From NCBI RefSeq assembly GCF_000003195.3, contig NC_012873.2, forward strand, positions 45,971,022 through 46,035,021: DNA of 64,000 nucleotides, given 5' to 3'. The notes below the pieces were generated by a model. It was not told the DNA's origin. It ran no database searches and saw only the letters and a program-made list of their open reading frames with translations. A program made the position numbers and the translations under genes. Positions 11,761 through 26,806 of this stretch are shown in pieces (position 1 is the first letter of the stretch; every line of letters begins with the position of its first letter). Source of the DNA: Sorghum bicolor (Eukaryota > Streptophyta > Magnoliopsida > Poales > Poaceae).

Positions 11761-12207
11761 TTTCTCATTTTTTCCATTAATTGTTTGAAACATGGCTGAA
11801 ACATGTGTCCTCATAGAAACATGTTCATTGTTGGCTTCAAATTGCAGACAAACATGGAAGCTTTGAGGACACAACCTGTTGCTGAAGGTGAAACAACAGT
11901 ATCCAGTGTGCAGGTTGTGTCCCAGGTGCTCTCCAAGAACAGCTCAAACATTTTCCTGAGGAGTGTTCGCATCAAAGCAGTGGCATCCTCTGAAGCATCA
12001 TCATCAAATGAAAGCGAGCTTCGGGAAGAACTGGCAGCTGAAGCTAGGGCTACTGTACAAACTGAACTTGAGGAGCTCAAGAAGAAAAGTGAAGAAGTTG
12101 AGGAAAAGCTGGCGAGGCAGCAAAAGGAGATGGAGGAGATGAAGAAGATGTCAGAGATCACCAAGAAGGCACTGGAGGAGAACAATGTGCTGATCAAGCG
12201 TCTCTTG

Positions 12208-12768
12208 TCCAAATCACACGATTGCATAATATGATATGTGACGATTGCATAATATGATCTGTGACGAAAACGAGAACAAATCACACGATGCCACGTTGCC
12301 CCATTTAAAAATGACACGTGCCAGCCAACAAAGCCAACACGTGTCACACGCCACGTCAGCACGACACGTTTCGTTCGCCACGTCAGCATGACTCGTGTCA
12401 AGTGCCATGTCAGCGAGACACGTGTCGGGCTCCACGTCAGCACGACACGTGTCAAGCCACATGGCCTACCACGTCAGCAGACACGTCAGCTGCCAGTGTG
12501 GCAAACGCCGTCTGTCAAGTTAACGAGACAACATGTTATGACGAAAGTAACGTACATCCATGACGAAAGTATTTCGTCATAGAACAGGTTCACTTCTGTG
12601 ACGGTACATGTTCTGTCATAGATTGAATGCATATCTATGACGAAATTATGTATTTCGTCACGATAGTTAATCTATGATGCTCATTCCATGACGAACAAGT
12701 TTAGTGACAATTTTGTGGTTTCCTGTGACGAAAGTGGAACGTCATTGATGAGCAGATGCCTAGTAGTG
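12208..12768 (+). repeat. CACTA subterminal repeat array and inverted terminus
   Basis: Three layers are seen: a 26-bp direct repeat (about 12222-12262); an array at 12300-12500 of alternating ACACGTGTC-like and CCACGTCAGC words, at least six of each; and pairs of inverted TGACGAAA/TTTCGTCA words at 12540-12740. The element ends at 12768 with GCCTAGTAGTG, i.e. CACTACTAGGC on the minus strand. In En/Spm elements such arrays are TNPA-binding sites needed for excision. Confidence 0.8.
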
Positions 12769-13315
12769 ATGGTTGCCGATGGCTATGAGAAGTAGTTCGC
12801 CGATGGTCACAAAGAAAGGTGCAGGAATTGTCAATCGAGTCATGGTGGTGTACCGATCGGTTGTGGAAGATAGCTTAATGTTTTCCATAGTTATTAGAGT
12901 TTGTTTTGTATACGGATTCCATTCAATCTGGAATTCGAGTTCTAGTCGTGTCTGATTGTAACCCTTTTGGGCAGGGTATAAATATGAGACTCCGTAGCGA
13001 TGTAAGAATATACACAATCAATCAAACACAAGTTTTTACATCTATTCCAACATCTACTTTTTCGACGACTTCGTCAACTTGCGTATTTTTCCTTTTACTA
13101 CGAGTTCTTAGGAATTCATCGAGTCAACCTCGGCGAATTCTCAAGTTCCGTGTGAATACCTCTTGGCCGTGACATCCTGGCGCATCGCTGTTGTTGGGAC
13201 CAAAGTGTTCAAGTTATCACCTTTGTCGATCTTAAGGTCAAATTGGCTGGCACGCCTTAACGTTGAATCGGGTATTAGCCCTTTGTGTTTGCAGATCTAC
13301 TTTTGCACCAAGACA
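12769..13315 (+). repeat. 5' LTR of element A, truncated at its 5' end by CACTA H
   Basis: It matches the 3' LTR (46239-46967) over its downstream two-thirds, including ACATCTACTTTTTCGACGAC and the CTCTTGGCCGTG stretch. The TATA box GTATAAATA is at 12976-12984, with the equivalent at about 46629. The first part of the LTR lies beyond the left end of H, outside the window. The last bases are diverged, so the end at 13315 is approximate. Confidence 0.75.
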
Positions 13316-13320
13316 TCTTT

Positions 13321-13338
13321 TGGCACGCCCAGTGGGAC
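13321..13338 (+). other. Primer-binding site of element A
   Basis: TGGCACGCCCAGTGGGAC follows the LTR end by 5 bp and starts with the TGG that pairs with a tRNA CCA end. I do not assign the tRNA. Confidence 0.6.
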
Positions 13339-13361
13339 AGAGATTCATCATCAAGATCAAC

Positions 13362-16057
13362 ATGTCGAACACTGACTTCGACTTGGACAACGTCATCCCC
13401 ATGACAGAAGCCAATCTCAGAGATGAACAGAAGCAAGCTATGGCAAAAGCTATGGAGGACTACAAGCAGCTATGCTTGAAATCCTTCAGTATCAACAGGA
13501 GCGGCGATGTGATCCAAAAGGAAGCATTGTCGATGCCTCGGCAAATCACTTTTGAAGCTAATTCTGGTAAACTACAAGAGATGGTTGACAGTGCTATCAA
13601 TCGGCTCTAATCAATCAATCTAGTGTGTTGTCCAATACAGTCTTCAATGTTGTGGCTAGAACTTTCAAAGAAGGACAAGTACCACCATCTTATGTGAGCC
13701 CAGCCTATCATCAGCCACGATCATCATCGGTTACGGCTCCATTGGCTACTACGGCCGTTGCGGGTACGGAAGTTACTTCTCCTCCAAGCACATTAGGGAT
13801 GACTAATGCGCAATCTACACCGATGACGACTAATCCATCAACATCAGAGGGACAAGTTAAACTTGCTATAGATTTATTGGCATCAGCAATGTCAGGGTCT
13901 GTGTTTAAAAGTTCTCAAGTTCCTCCCAATTGGAGGGATATGGTATGCCCCCAGAATTTACGGCAAATAATTCTGGGACGTCTCAAGTGGCTGACATGGC
14001 AGGCAAGGCTCCTATGGCATCGGCACCCCCAGTATCGCCGATGACTCAGAATCCCCAGTATACTACAACTACTACTGCAAGACCCTTTACTGGGAATTCT
14101 GAAATACCGACGTTCCAGATGCCTAATGCATCGGCAGATCCAATGCCGACGCAGCAAAGGTTTATGACACAGTCAGGGTATGTCAATTCAATGATGATGC
14201 CCAATTATCAGCCATCGGCAGGGCCTACGCCGATGAATGTTAATAATGGATGGACAGGACAGTTTGTCTTTCCACAGATGCCTCAGCAGAATCACCAGGC
14301 TATGGGATTTCATCAAGGACCAATGCAACCTGGATTTCAGAATCAGTCAACCAGCCGATGAATCTTGGTCAGCAAGTTGGTGGCCAATAGGCGGTGGCTA
14401 ATCCTATGTTCCCTGGAGATCATGCACCGCAGAGACACGTGGAAGCTTATCAGCAGATGCCAGATCCACAACCAGCTCATCGGCAAGATGCTGATGCTTA
14501 CTGGGCCGATAAGATAGCTGAGGTGATGAGAGACCAATTTGGGATAAAACCCAAAGTCAATACTTACTCTTATCGGACACCATATCCTCTTGCATATGAT
14601 TTAATTTCGCTTCCAAATCGGTACAAGGTGCTGGATTTCACCAAGTTTTCTGGACAGGATGATACATCAACCATTGAGCATGTTAACAGGTTCATCATCT
14701 AGTGTGGGGAAGCTGCTAATAGAGATAAGCTAAGGGTTCGTTTATTCTTGTCATCTTTATCTATATCGGCCTTTACCTGGTTTATTTCATTACCCCCAAA
14801 CTCAGTAATCACCTGGGCCGATCTAGAAAAGCAATTCCACAAATACTTCTTTTCTGGAGTCCATGAGAAGAAGATTACCGATTTAGTTAGGCTGAGGCAA
14901 CGCAATGATGAATCGGTTGAAAGCTTTGTGCAAAGGTTGCGAGATGTTAAGAATAAATGTTATAGTCTGGTTCTGGATGATCGGCAGCTAGCCGATTTGG
15001 CTTTCCAGGGATTGTTGCCGCATATCAAAGACAAGTATGCTTCTCAGGAGTTTGAAAGTCTGAGTCATTTAGTGCAGAGGATTTCTGACCAAGATATCAA
15101 AGCTTTTGAACCTAAGAGAGCATGGAACAAAAAGGTGTCATTTGTCGATGAGGCAATGAGTTCAAATTCTAATGAAGAACCAGTCATCGGTTTGGCAGAA
15201 TGGGTGCAGAATAAAAAGCCGATATCTTGCCCTTTTGGGCATAAAGAGCCAGAAAAGTGTGCATTTGACATTACCGAAGCCGATAGGATATTTGACTTTC
15301 TACTTTAGGAAGGGTAGATTAAACTGTCACCTAACCATGTGATTCCATCGGCAGAAGAATTAAAGAAGATTAAGTATTGCAAGTGGCATAATGCAACATC
15401 TCATAGTACAAATGAGTGCAAGGTTTTCAGGCAATAGCTACAATCGGCTATAGAGTTTGGGAGAATTAAGTTCGATAACTCCAAAGCTCAAAAGCCAATG
15501 AAAATTGACCAACATCCTTTCCCTACAAATATGTTGGATGCTAAGGGAAAGACCAAAGTATTGACTTCAGAGGCAGCTGAAAGGAGCGCATCGGTAGATC
15601 CTCAGCACCAGATTACTGCTGATGATACCAAAGGCAAGGGCTTGATGTAGGAAGGAACCAGCTCGGAAAGGCCTCCTTGATCTGGCGTTGTAATTACTCA
15701 TAGAAGGCATCGGGAAACCTAGCAGCAGCGTGAGGATCGGTATCGTCGCCAACAGGAACATCGTCGTAGGGAAGAAGAAAGACACCGACAAGAGTGGAAT
15801 CGGCATAAAGGTCATTGGAATTGTCCGTTCTTCATCCACTATTGGGAGCAAAATATCAAGCTACCAACTATTAGAGACCGCCCTGAATGCAATGGTTATG
15901 ATCGGTATGATAGACCGAATCGGCAGTATCAGAACAATGATCGGTGTTTTGGTGGGCCGATTAGAGGAAGGACATCAGTTCATGATCGGTTGGGGGGCAG
16001 GCTCAGTGTGCATGATAGACTTGGTGAGAGTGTTGGCTATTTTCCAAGAAACCTCTT
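13362..16057 (+). pseudogene. Gag of element A (multiply broken)
   Basis: The start is ATG at 13362, just after the primer site. Frames 13362-13610, 13625-14044, 13930-14361, 14394-14702 and 14748-15308 are successive pieces separated by stops and frameshifts. The middle is Pro/Gln/Met-rich. The capsid-like domain runs from about 14590 to 15110 (ITWADLEKQFHKYFFSG, then LRQRNDESVESFVQRLRD), typical of Retrotrans_gag. A zinc-knuckle-like CKWHNATSHSTNEC is at about 15378-15420. Several stops sit where Gln or Arg is expected (for example 14701, 15436, 15648, 15718). The 3' end is fused by deletion to element E at about 16058. Confidence 0.75.
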
Positions 16058-19000
16058 GATACGCATGGCAGAAACCGTAGCCCAAGACACGCAGCTTCCA
16101 CCCGACCGGCTTCGACTACCCGAGCAGGAGACTACGAGAAAAAACTCAAAGTCAAAAGAGCACAAGGAGGTGCAGCTGGTCGACGGCAGCCCCGAGAAGA
16201 CGGCCCTCATCGGGGCCAATCTGGACCCTAAATAGGAAGACGCGCTCGTCAGGTTTCTATGGGACAACGTGAGCGTTTTCGCATGGAAACCCGCAGACAT
16301 GCCCGGCGTCCCACGAAACCTGATCGAGCACTCCTTAAACGTCTCGAAGACTGCAAGACCCATCAAGCAGAAGCTACGATGGTTCGCTCGTGACAAAAAG
16401 GAGGCTATTAGGACAGAAATAACGCGGCTTCTAGCAGCCGGATTCATCAAAGAAGTGTATCATCCCGATTGGCTCGCCAATCCGGTTCTTGTAAGAAAAA
16501 AGAACAATGAATGGAGAATGTGCGTTGATTACACTGATCTCAATAAACACTGTCCTAAAGATCCTTTTGGTCTCCCTCGCATCGACGAGGTGGTCGACTC
16601 AACAGCCGGATGCCAACTCCTCTCCTTTCTAGATTGCTACTCTGGTTACCACCAGATCTCGCTAAAGGAAGACGATCAGATCAAAACATCTTTTATCACT
16701 CCTTTCGGCGCGTATTGCTACACGACCATGTCCTTCGGACTCAAAAATGCTGGAGCTACTTATTAATGGGCTATTCAGCAATGCCTCCACGACGAGATTC
16801 GTGACGACCTCGTCGAGGCTTATGTAGACGACGTTGTCGTCAAAACAAGGGACGCGAGCACTCTAATCGACAACCTAGACCGAACCTTTAAGGCACTAAA
16901 TAAATACAAATGGAAACTTAACCCCAAAAAATGTATCTTTGGGGTCCCCTCCGGACTACTACTCGGCAACGTCGTCAGCAGCGACGGCATACGGCGGAAT
17001 CCTTCAAAAGTAAAGGCAGTGCTCGATATGCAACCACCCAAGAATGTTAAGGATAGTCAAAAGCTCACCGGATTTATGGCTGCTCTCAGCCAGTTCATCT
17101 CTAGACTGGGAGAAAAGGGCCTCCCCTTCTTCAAACTTCTAAAGGCGTCGGGAAAATTCTCCTGGACAGAGGAAGCTGACGCTACGTTTACCCAGCTTAA
17201 AACTTTCCTCACCTCACCACCCGTCCTCACGGCACCTCAACCTAACAAGGATTTGCTCCTTTACATAGCAGCAACCGAACGGGTCGTCTCCACGGCAATG
17301 GTGGTCGAGCGAGACGAGCCAGGCCATGTCTACAAAGTCCAGAGACCTGTTTACTTCATAAGCGAAGTCCTAAATGAATCCAAGACCAGATATCCTTAGA
17401 TACAAAAGTTAATTTACGCTATCCTGATAACCTCAAGAAAGCTGAAGCATTACTTCGACGGTCATCGGGTCTTGGTAACCACCAGTTTCCCTCTGGGGGA
17501 CATTTTGTGCAACAAGGACGCTAACGGCAGAATTGTAAAATGGGCAATGGAATTGTGCCCATTCTCCCTAGATTTCCAGAGCCGCACTACCGTAAAGTCC
17601 CAGGCCCTGGTCGATTTCATCGCGGAATGGACGGACCTCAACGAGCCCCCCTTCAGACACTTCTGACCACTGGTCAATGTTCTTCGACGGGTCCCTAAAC
17701 ATCAATGGCGCCGGCGCCGGAATACTTTTCATATTGCCTAACAAGGACAAACTTCGTTACGTCCTTAGAATCCTCTTTCTGGCATCTAACAACATCACCG
17801 AGTATGAAGCATGCCTACTTGGCATACGACTGGCCGTTGAACTAGGAGTCAAACGCCTTTACGTCCACGGTGACTCTGCCCTGGTCATCAACCAGTTAAA
17901 CAAGGAATGGGACACAACCCACGAAAAGATGGACCTGTATTGCAAAGAAATTCGGAAATGGGAATCCAATTTCTACGGCATAGAATACATCCACGTGGTC
18001 GGGGATAGGTACCAGGCAGCGGATGAGTTGTCAAAGTTAGGGTCATCTCAGGCCCAGATTCCGCAAGGCGTTTTTCTTCAGGACATCCACGCGCCAAGTG
18101 TCGGTACAGACCTGGTTGAAAAGCAACCCAATGAGGCAATGCTCATATACGACACTACTCCGACAACCAACAGCCATGATTGGCGCGCTCCCTTCATCAA
18201 TTATATATCGGATGGATCGGGTTTTCAAGATAAAACGGAGAACGAGCGCCTCATCCGGTGGTCCAAGAATTACATACTGGTTGATGGTAAACTTATGCTA
18301 AAGAATGCAAGTTCCAAAGTGCTGCTCAAATGCATATCCCAAGATGATGGCGTCAAGCTCTTAGATGACATACACGCCGGGTCCTGCGGCAACCACGCTA
18401 CCTCCAGAAACATTGGTCGGGAAGGCCTTTCGAGCAGGTTTTTACTGGCCAACCGCGGTCGCCGACGCCGAGAAACTGGTCCGACATTGTGAAGGATGCC
18501 AGTTCTTCGCCAAGAGGACCCACGTGCCTGCCCATGAGATTCAAACTATTCCGTCGTCCTGGCCTTTCGCCTGTTGGGGTCTTGACATGATCGGGCCGTT
18601 TAAGCCGGCCCCCGATAACTTTAAGTTCGTCTTCGTACTAATTGACAAATTCTCAAAGTGGATCGAGTACATGCCGCTGGTCAAAGCAACCTCTGAGAAG
18701 GCTGTGGAGTTCCTCAATCAAATTATACACAGATTCGGGATCCCCAATAGCATAATCACTGACCTGGGCACTCATTTCACCGGTACGACATTTTGGGACT
18801 TCTACGATGACACGGGCATAGTCATAAAGTACGTGTCGGTAGCTCACCCACGCGCCAACGGTCATGTAGAGCGAGCGAATGGAATGATTATCGATGCTCT
18901 AAAGAAAAGGCTGTACACCGAGAACGACAGAGCACCAGGACGATGGATGAAGGAGCTACCGGTTGTGGTCTGGGGTCCCCGAACACAGGCTAGTCGCAAC

Positions 19001-19420
19001 ACGGGTGTATCACCCTACTTCATGGTTTACGGCACCGAAGCAGTACTTCCGTCCGACGTGACCTTTGGATCTCCAAGAGTCAAACATTTCGACCAGTCTT
19101 CGGCTGACCACGCCAGAGAGCTCGAAATCAACTACACAGAAGAAAAGCGCCTAATCTCGTGCCTTCAAACAACAAAGTATCTCGAAGCCATTAGGCGGTA
19201 TCACAACAGGAACGTCAAAGACCGTTCCTTCGTGGTCGGTGATCTGGTACTCAAGTGGAAAACAAGCCAAGAAGGAACGCACAAGTTATCCACACCTTGG
19301 GAAGGACCCTTCGTGGTCGCCGAAGTCACACGCCCTACATCTTACAGACTGGCGTACCCAGACGGAACACGCCTGCCTAACTCTTGGCCCATAGACAACC
19401 TACGCCGTTTATATCCATAA
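16058..19420 (+). pseudogene. RT, RNase H and integrase of element E (frameshifts and stops)
   Basis: The linker ends LDPK then TAG (16233-16235). RT follows in frame (DMPG, RMCVDYTDLNK, catalytic YVDD at 16821-16832). TAA at 16764-16766 and TAG at 17397-17399 replace Gln codons. RNase H starts at 17677 after a frameshift (FDGSL; Glu in TEYEA; Asp in HGDSALV). Integrase (to 19420) lies in another frame after about 18400: GCQFFAKR zinc motif, catalytic Asp in WGLDMIGP, Asp in ITDLGTHF (the usual DNG has become DLG) and Glu in VERANG. The final GDLVLKWK...WEGPF block is the typical C-terminal domain. The protein cannot be made intact. Confidence 0.9.
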
Positions 19421-19714
19421 GTTCCAGTACATTTCGTTTGTAAATCTCTTACAATCAGCAGTAATAAAATTTCTCTTTCTTGCTATATACTTCTTTTATA
19501 TGCAGAACTTTCGACAAGTGCCATAATCTTCTTTTACGACGAAGGTCCTTAAGGGTTATTAACCCAACTCAGTGATACATCACTCAGACAACATTGCAGC
19601 GCTCAAAACCATGGTTACGATAAATCAACTTTATTACAAACTTTATATACAAAGTTTACAATAAACACCCCTCTGGGCGGCTCCTAGTCTACTTCTACAG
19701 ACTACTCTACAGGC

Positions 19715-23082
<3,368 letters not shown>

Positions 23083-23204
23083 TGACGCCGTAGAAAAGAC
23101 TTTGAGTTGGAAGATAAAAGATGGAAGGCGCAGGAGGCAAGAATGGCAAGAACAGAAGGTTTGTAGGCAAAGGCAGGGTAACGAATATGGGTGCTGCATT
23201 GAGC

Positions 23205-23213
23205 CTTTTATAA
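23205..23213 (-). promoter_or_regulatory. TATA box of E's antisense gene
   Basis: TATAAAAGG on the minus strand, 123 bp upstream of the ATG at 23082. The matching gene of element F has TATAAAAG at the same relative place. Confidence 0.6.
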
Positions 23214-23513
23214 CAACAGTTCCACCTCTTCCACTTCCCGCATTCTAGGGAAGTGGGCGGACTCTGCGGTGGATGCGGCGTTTCGGTTTTCAATAATTAC
23301 CGGCAGTTAATATGGTGGTTTTTCTGCATAATTGGCGGTTTGTTTTTCTTGAACCACGCAAAGAGCGGCTGCACAGTTACCAGGCGCACCCTTTTTACTC
23401 AACCGTCTGACAATACGCCAGGATGCCCTGTCACATCATGTAGTAATGTGGGGAGATACTTTTTTTCCAAAAGACAAGTACAACTGGTGGAGGACTGTGT
23501 ATGACATACCTAG

Positions 23514-24293
23514 GGACTGTACCGGCCACCGAGCACTATATGCTCGGGGACTGGTCGACCAGCCCACCAATTTGAGAGTTTGTGGACTGTACCGACCACC
23601 GAGCACTACACGCTCGGGGACTGGTCGACCAGCTCACCAATTTGTGAGTTTGTGGACTGTACCGACCACCGAGTACTATACGCTCGGGGACTGGTCGACC
23701 AATCCACAAATTTGAGAGCTTGGAGACTGGTCGATGAGTCTGTTCCGACAAGTATGATATGCTCGGGGATTGGTCGATTAGTCTTTTCGGTCGCAGATGT
23801 GCATGATATGCTCGGGGACTGGTAAATTCAATTTTTTGGACCTTGCTACAAGGTTCATATTTCGCCTTCCAGCAAGCTCGGGGACTACATCGGTACGATG
23901 CATCTGGCGATGCATCTCAGTTTTAGAATTTCTATGAAGACTTATTTGACCCTGGCACCATGTGCCTACGTCACCTACTACCAGGCTCAGGGACTAAGTG
24001 GGCACACTTCACCTTGCGGTGGAAATGCTTGATTTTTGAAAGTCTATACTTTTCAGAAAAGTAAAGTGGGCACACTTCACCAGGAAAGAAATCTTTTTTC
24101 TCAATAGCACCATGCATTCTTCGAAAAACCGGCTTCTTCACTATTGATGTTGGTCAACTGGTTTTCAAAGTTGGTTGAAATACCGTTACAACTATTGGGC
24201 GATCTTTCTGGTAGTCAAAGATGTCAAGTCTTGCTGGTCGAAGAAGCTCAAGACGGCGTGTTACATCACAATACATGGTGCTCGGGGACTAGC
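23514..24293 (+). repeat. 3' region of E with 70-bp tandem repeats and eight polypurine-like motifs
   Basis: Three near-perfect 70-bp units start at 23514, 23584 and 23654 (GGACTGTACCGACCACCGAG...), then decay. Each contains GCTCGGGGACTGGTC. Counting decayed copies, the motif starts at 23542, 23612, 23682, 23761, 23810, 23876, 23985 and 24280; the last (GCTCGGGGACTAGC) is the true polypurine tract directly before the LTR. Confidence 0.8.
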
Positions 24294-24750
24294 TGTGGGG
24301 GTATAAACCCCTATACCCTTACGGCTAGACTTGGGCCAGGAGACTTGGCCCGTCACGAAGACAGTTCGAGGCTTGATCCAACTGTTCGGAGTTTCATGCA
24401 AGGAAACAAGACGAGGAGATCAAGCAGGATTCTAGTCGGTTAGAATAGGAATTGATATCGCACTATCTATGGCAATTGTAACCGACTAGGATTAGTTTCC
24501 AGATTTGTAACCCTGCCCTCTGGACTATATAAGGAGAGGCAAGGGACCCCCCTAGGATAATTCATCTCAACATAATCCAATACAATCAGACGCAGGACGT
24601 AGGTATTACGCCCACACGACGGCCGAACCTGGATAAAAACCTTGTCTGTGTCTTGTGTCACCATCGAGTTTGTAGCTTGCGCACCATCTACTGATAAACT
24701 ACTACCGTGGGTATACCCCAAGGTAGACTGCCGACCAGCTTTCGTCGACA
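24294..24750 (+). repeat. 3' LTR of element E
   Basis: It starts TGTGGGGGTATAAACCCC directly after the polypurine tract. I place the end at GTCGACA (24750), where A's RNase H resumes in frame; an alternative end is GTATACCCCA near 24720. The TATA box is ACTATATAAGG at about 24524-24534. There is no partner 5' LTR. Confidence 0.75.
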
Positions 24751-25447
24751 GGCATGTATCGGTATAGTGCTGATTTCTCCTCGAGGAAAAAGGTATGAGT
24801 TTTCTTTACCGATTGTTGCTACGTCAACAAATAGTCAAGCTGAGTACCAAGCCTTGATCAAAGGGTTAGAGTTATTAAAGGAAGTTCATGCCGATACTGT
24901 TGAAATTTTTGGTGATTCTATGCTTGTTATAAACTAGTTGGCTGGGATTTATGAATGCCGAAGTGAAGTTCTAATAGCATATTATGAAAGGTGCGTATAA
25001 TTATTAAAGGAATTCAGGGATTTCCGATTAGAGCATATTCCTTGATTGCACAATGAAGAAGCCAACCGATTGGCTCAACATGCCTCGAGATATCAACCTA
25101 TCTTGGAAATATTATCGGCAGGCAGTGTCGATGATTGGAGAAAGGAGATTATTGATTATTTAAAAGATCCATCCAAGAAAGTTGAAAGGCGTGTTAGGTT
25201 TCAAGCTACAAAGTATGTACTTATTGAAGAAGAATTGTATTATCGTACAATAGATGGAGTCTTACTTAAATGTTTAGGTGATGATGAATCTAAGAATTTG
25301 ATGGGTGAAATTCATGAGGGAGTATGTGGAGCATACCAATCGGCTTTTAAGATGAAGTGGATGATTAGAAGGAATGAATATTATTGGCCGACCAAACTTG
25401 AGGATTGCTTTAAGTATTTCAAAGGATGTCAGAAGTTTGGTAACATC
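24751..25447 (+). pseudogene. RNase H and integrase N-terminus of element A
   Basis: The frame resumes after E with GIVLISPRGKRYEF, Glu in QAEYQALIKGLELL and Asp in FGDSMLVIN, which are RNase H signatures; stops at 24936-24938, about 25000 and 25043 interrupt. From 25046 the tether and zinc-binding region continue (HNEEANRLA, then EELYYRTIDGVLLKCLG and FKGCQKFG). It is cut at codon Asn-Ile by element B at 25447; the rest is at 41288. Confidence 0.85.
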
Positions 25448-26787
25448 TGTTGACACTTGCTAACACCACTTGAATACTAGGTTGTCATCCCCAGCATGGC
25501 ACTAGAGTGTACTATGGTATTTATACGCACACAGATAATCCGCAAGCGCACGGATACCGTTGAAGCTTTTACCCGGTTAAAGGTTTTATCGTATCCACAG
25601 GGAAACGGGAGAACCAACTATGCTCTAACTTAACCAAGATAGATATATAGGTGTGAATAGGAAAGATGGTAGAATCGAATAAGAACAATATTAAAGGTAA
25701 GATAACAGTGAGTGATAATATGGGAATAGAGATTAGAGCAATTCTAGTATATGGGCGATGGTAGCAGAATAGAGAGGGTAACTATGGTTTCTCTACTTTA
25801 AAGGGGTATGTCTATGTCTGGGACGAACCACGTGATAAGATTACACCACAAAGGATGCTTATCCATAGGCCGATAAACCCTACCCGTCCTGCTAACGAGA
25901 GGTGGACTACAGAGGACCAACGTAACTGTCACCTACGCGGCCTACCACACGATCCAGCTAGACAGGGGATATCCACAAGTAATCTAGATCTAAGCACCTC
26001 GCTTACACCTATACTACAACTCTAACCTATAGCGTCCTATAGATTAGAAGTACTCAAAAGAGTTGTGAACCAGAACATACATGATTAGTAATTGCATAAT
26101 GAATTAGAAGTAGATTACCAGAGTCATCCCATGAGCAAGCTTGAATAGAGCTTGATCATGACGAAGTACAACTGGAGGAAGAACCGACAGGCCGGCCTCT
26201 CCTCCAATCCTCCCTCGCTCTCCATCTTGGTAATATCTAGATCTACTCTAGTTTAGAGAAGAGAGGAGAGCTCTCATCTCTAAACCCTAGCTTTTGCTCT
26301 GTCTATGAATAATGAATAATGATCAAGGGGTGCCTCCTCCAGGGGCCAGGGGGTCTGGTTTTATAGTCCCCTCAAGTGAATATGGGCCGTTGGATCAAAC
26401 CGACATAGATTGAACGGTTATCCTTGATCCTTTAGGTCGGTGGAGATCTCCCGAGAAACAGAGTCCTGTTTGGACTCCAACAGAGGGCGGGCACCCAGGG
26501 AAACAGGGCGGGCGCCCTGCCTCTGGCCCCTCTCGGCCTCCGCTTCCTTCCCGTGGCTTCTGGAGTCTTCTAGATGTAAGATAATTGCGCGGCACGTTAA
26601 TATCTCTATGTAATCCCGACGTGTGGGCCTTTCTTCCACATTTCCTGATAACCCCCTGCAGAAATAGACAAACACCAAAACTCGTGGAATTCTGTCAGAT
26701 AAAACCCTAAGTCTAGATGTTGATTTTATTTGGATCCTTTTCTTTGTTTATTTGATAACTAAATTTGATACTTAAGGACCGTCAACA
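25448..26787 (-). repeat. 3' LTR of element B
   Basis: It has TGTTGA...TCAACA ends and 1340 bp, the same length as its partner at 39948-41287, with roughly 25 differences by eye. A TATA-like box (GGACTATAAAAC, minus strand) is near 26357-26369. A GGGCGCCCGCCC-type GC-rich block is near 26487-26517. Confidence 0.95.
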
Positions 26788-26806
26788 AACTCCCCCAAGC
26801 TTACCT
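26788..26806 (-). promoter_or_regulatory. Polypurine tract of element B
   Basis: On the minus strand GGTAAGCTTGGGGGAGTT directly precedes TGTTGACGG of the 3' LTR. Confidence 0.85.

Larger units (their letters stand above)
8147..12234 (+). pseudogene. TNPA-type CACTA transposase gene (Transposase_24 / Ptta-En-Spm family), 8 exons, two stops
   Basis: Exons by frame and GT/AG sites: 8147-8198, 9559-9830, about 10101-10446, 10542-10776, 10863-11075, 11174-11266, 11352-11477 and 11848-12234; the phases agree. Exon 2 has the NAYERRRDAQVA motif typical of these proteins, then acidic Ser-rich sequence. Exons 4-6 hold the conserved core (WKLYKKDDKYYNDFVGKL, then RQMWYRLKNKYFNG). Exon 8 is a heptad coiled coil rich in Glu/Lys ending at TGA 12232-12234. 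Exon 2 carries TAA (9813-9815). Exon 4 carries TGA at 10693-10695, where Arg CGA is expected. TNPA proteins bind subterminal repeats and support excision by TNPD. An in-frame ATG at 7877 could be an alternative start. Confidence 0.8.
4247..12768 (+). mobile_element. Element H: 3' part of a CACTA (En/Spm) DNA transposon
   Basis: It is recognised by a Transposase_24-type gene (8147-12234), a TNPD-type acidic tail (to 4566), a subterminal repeat array (12208-12750) and an end that reads CACTACTAGGCATCTG from the minus strand at 12768, a standard grass CACTA terminus. The 5' terminus is outside the window, so the 3-bp target duplication (expected ATG, bases 12769-12771) cannot be confirmed. H interrupts the 5' LTR of element A and appears to have received D. 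It also carries a small minus-strand gene at 5370-6033. Confidence 0.85.

Noticed and set aside
24294..24750. E as an intact element
   Set aside because: No 5' LTR, primer site, gag or protease could be found between A's gag and E's RT linker.
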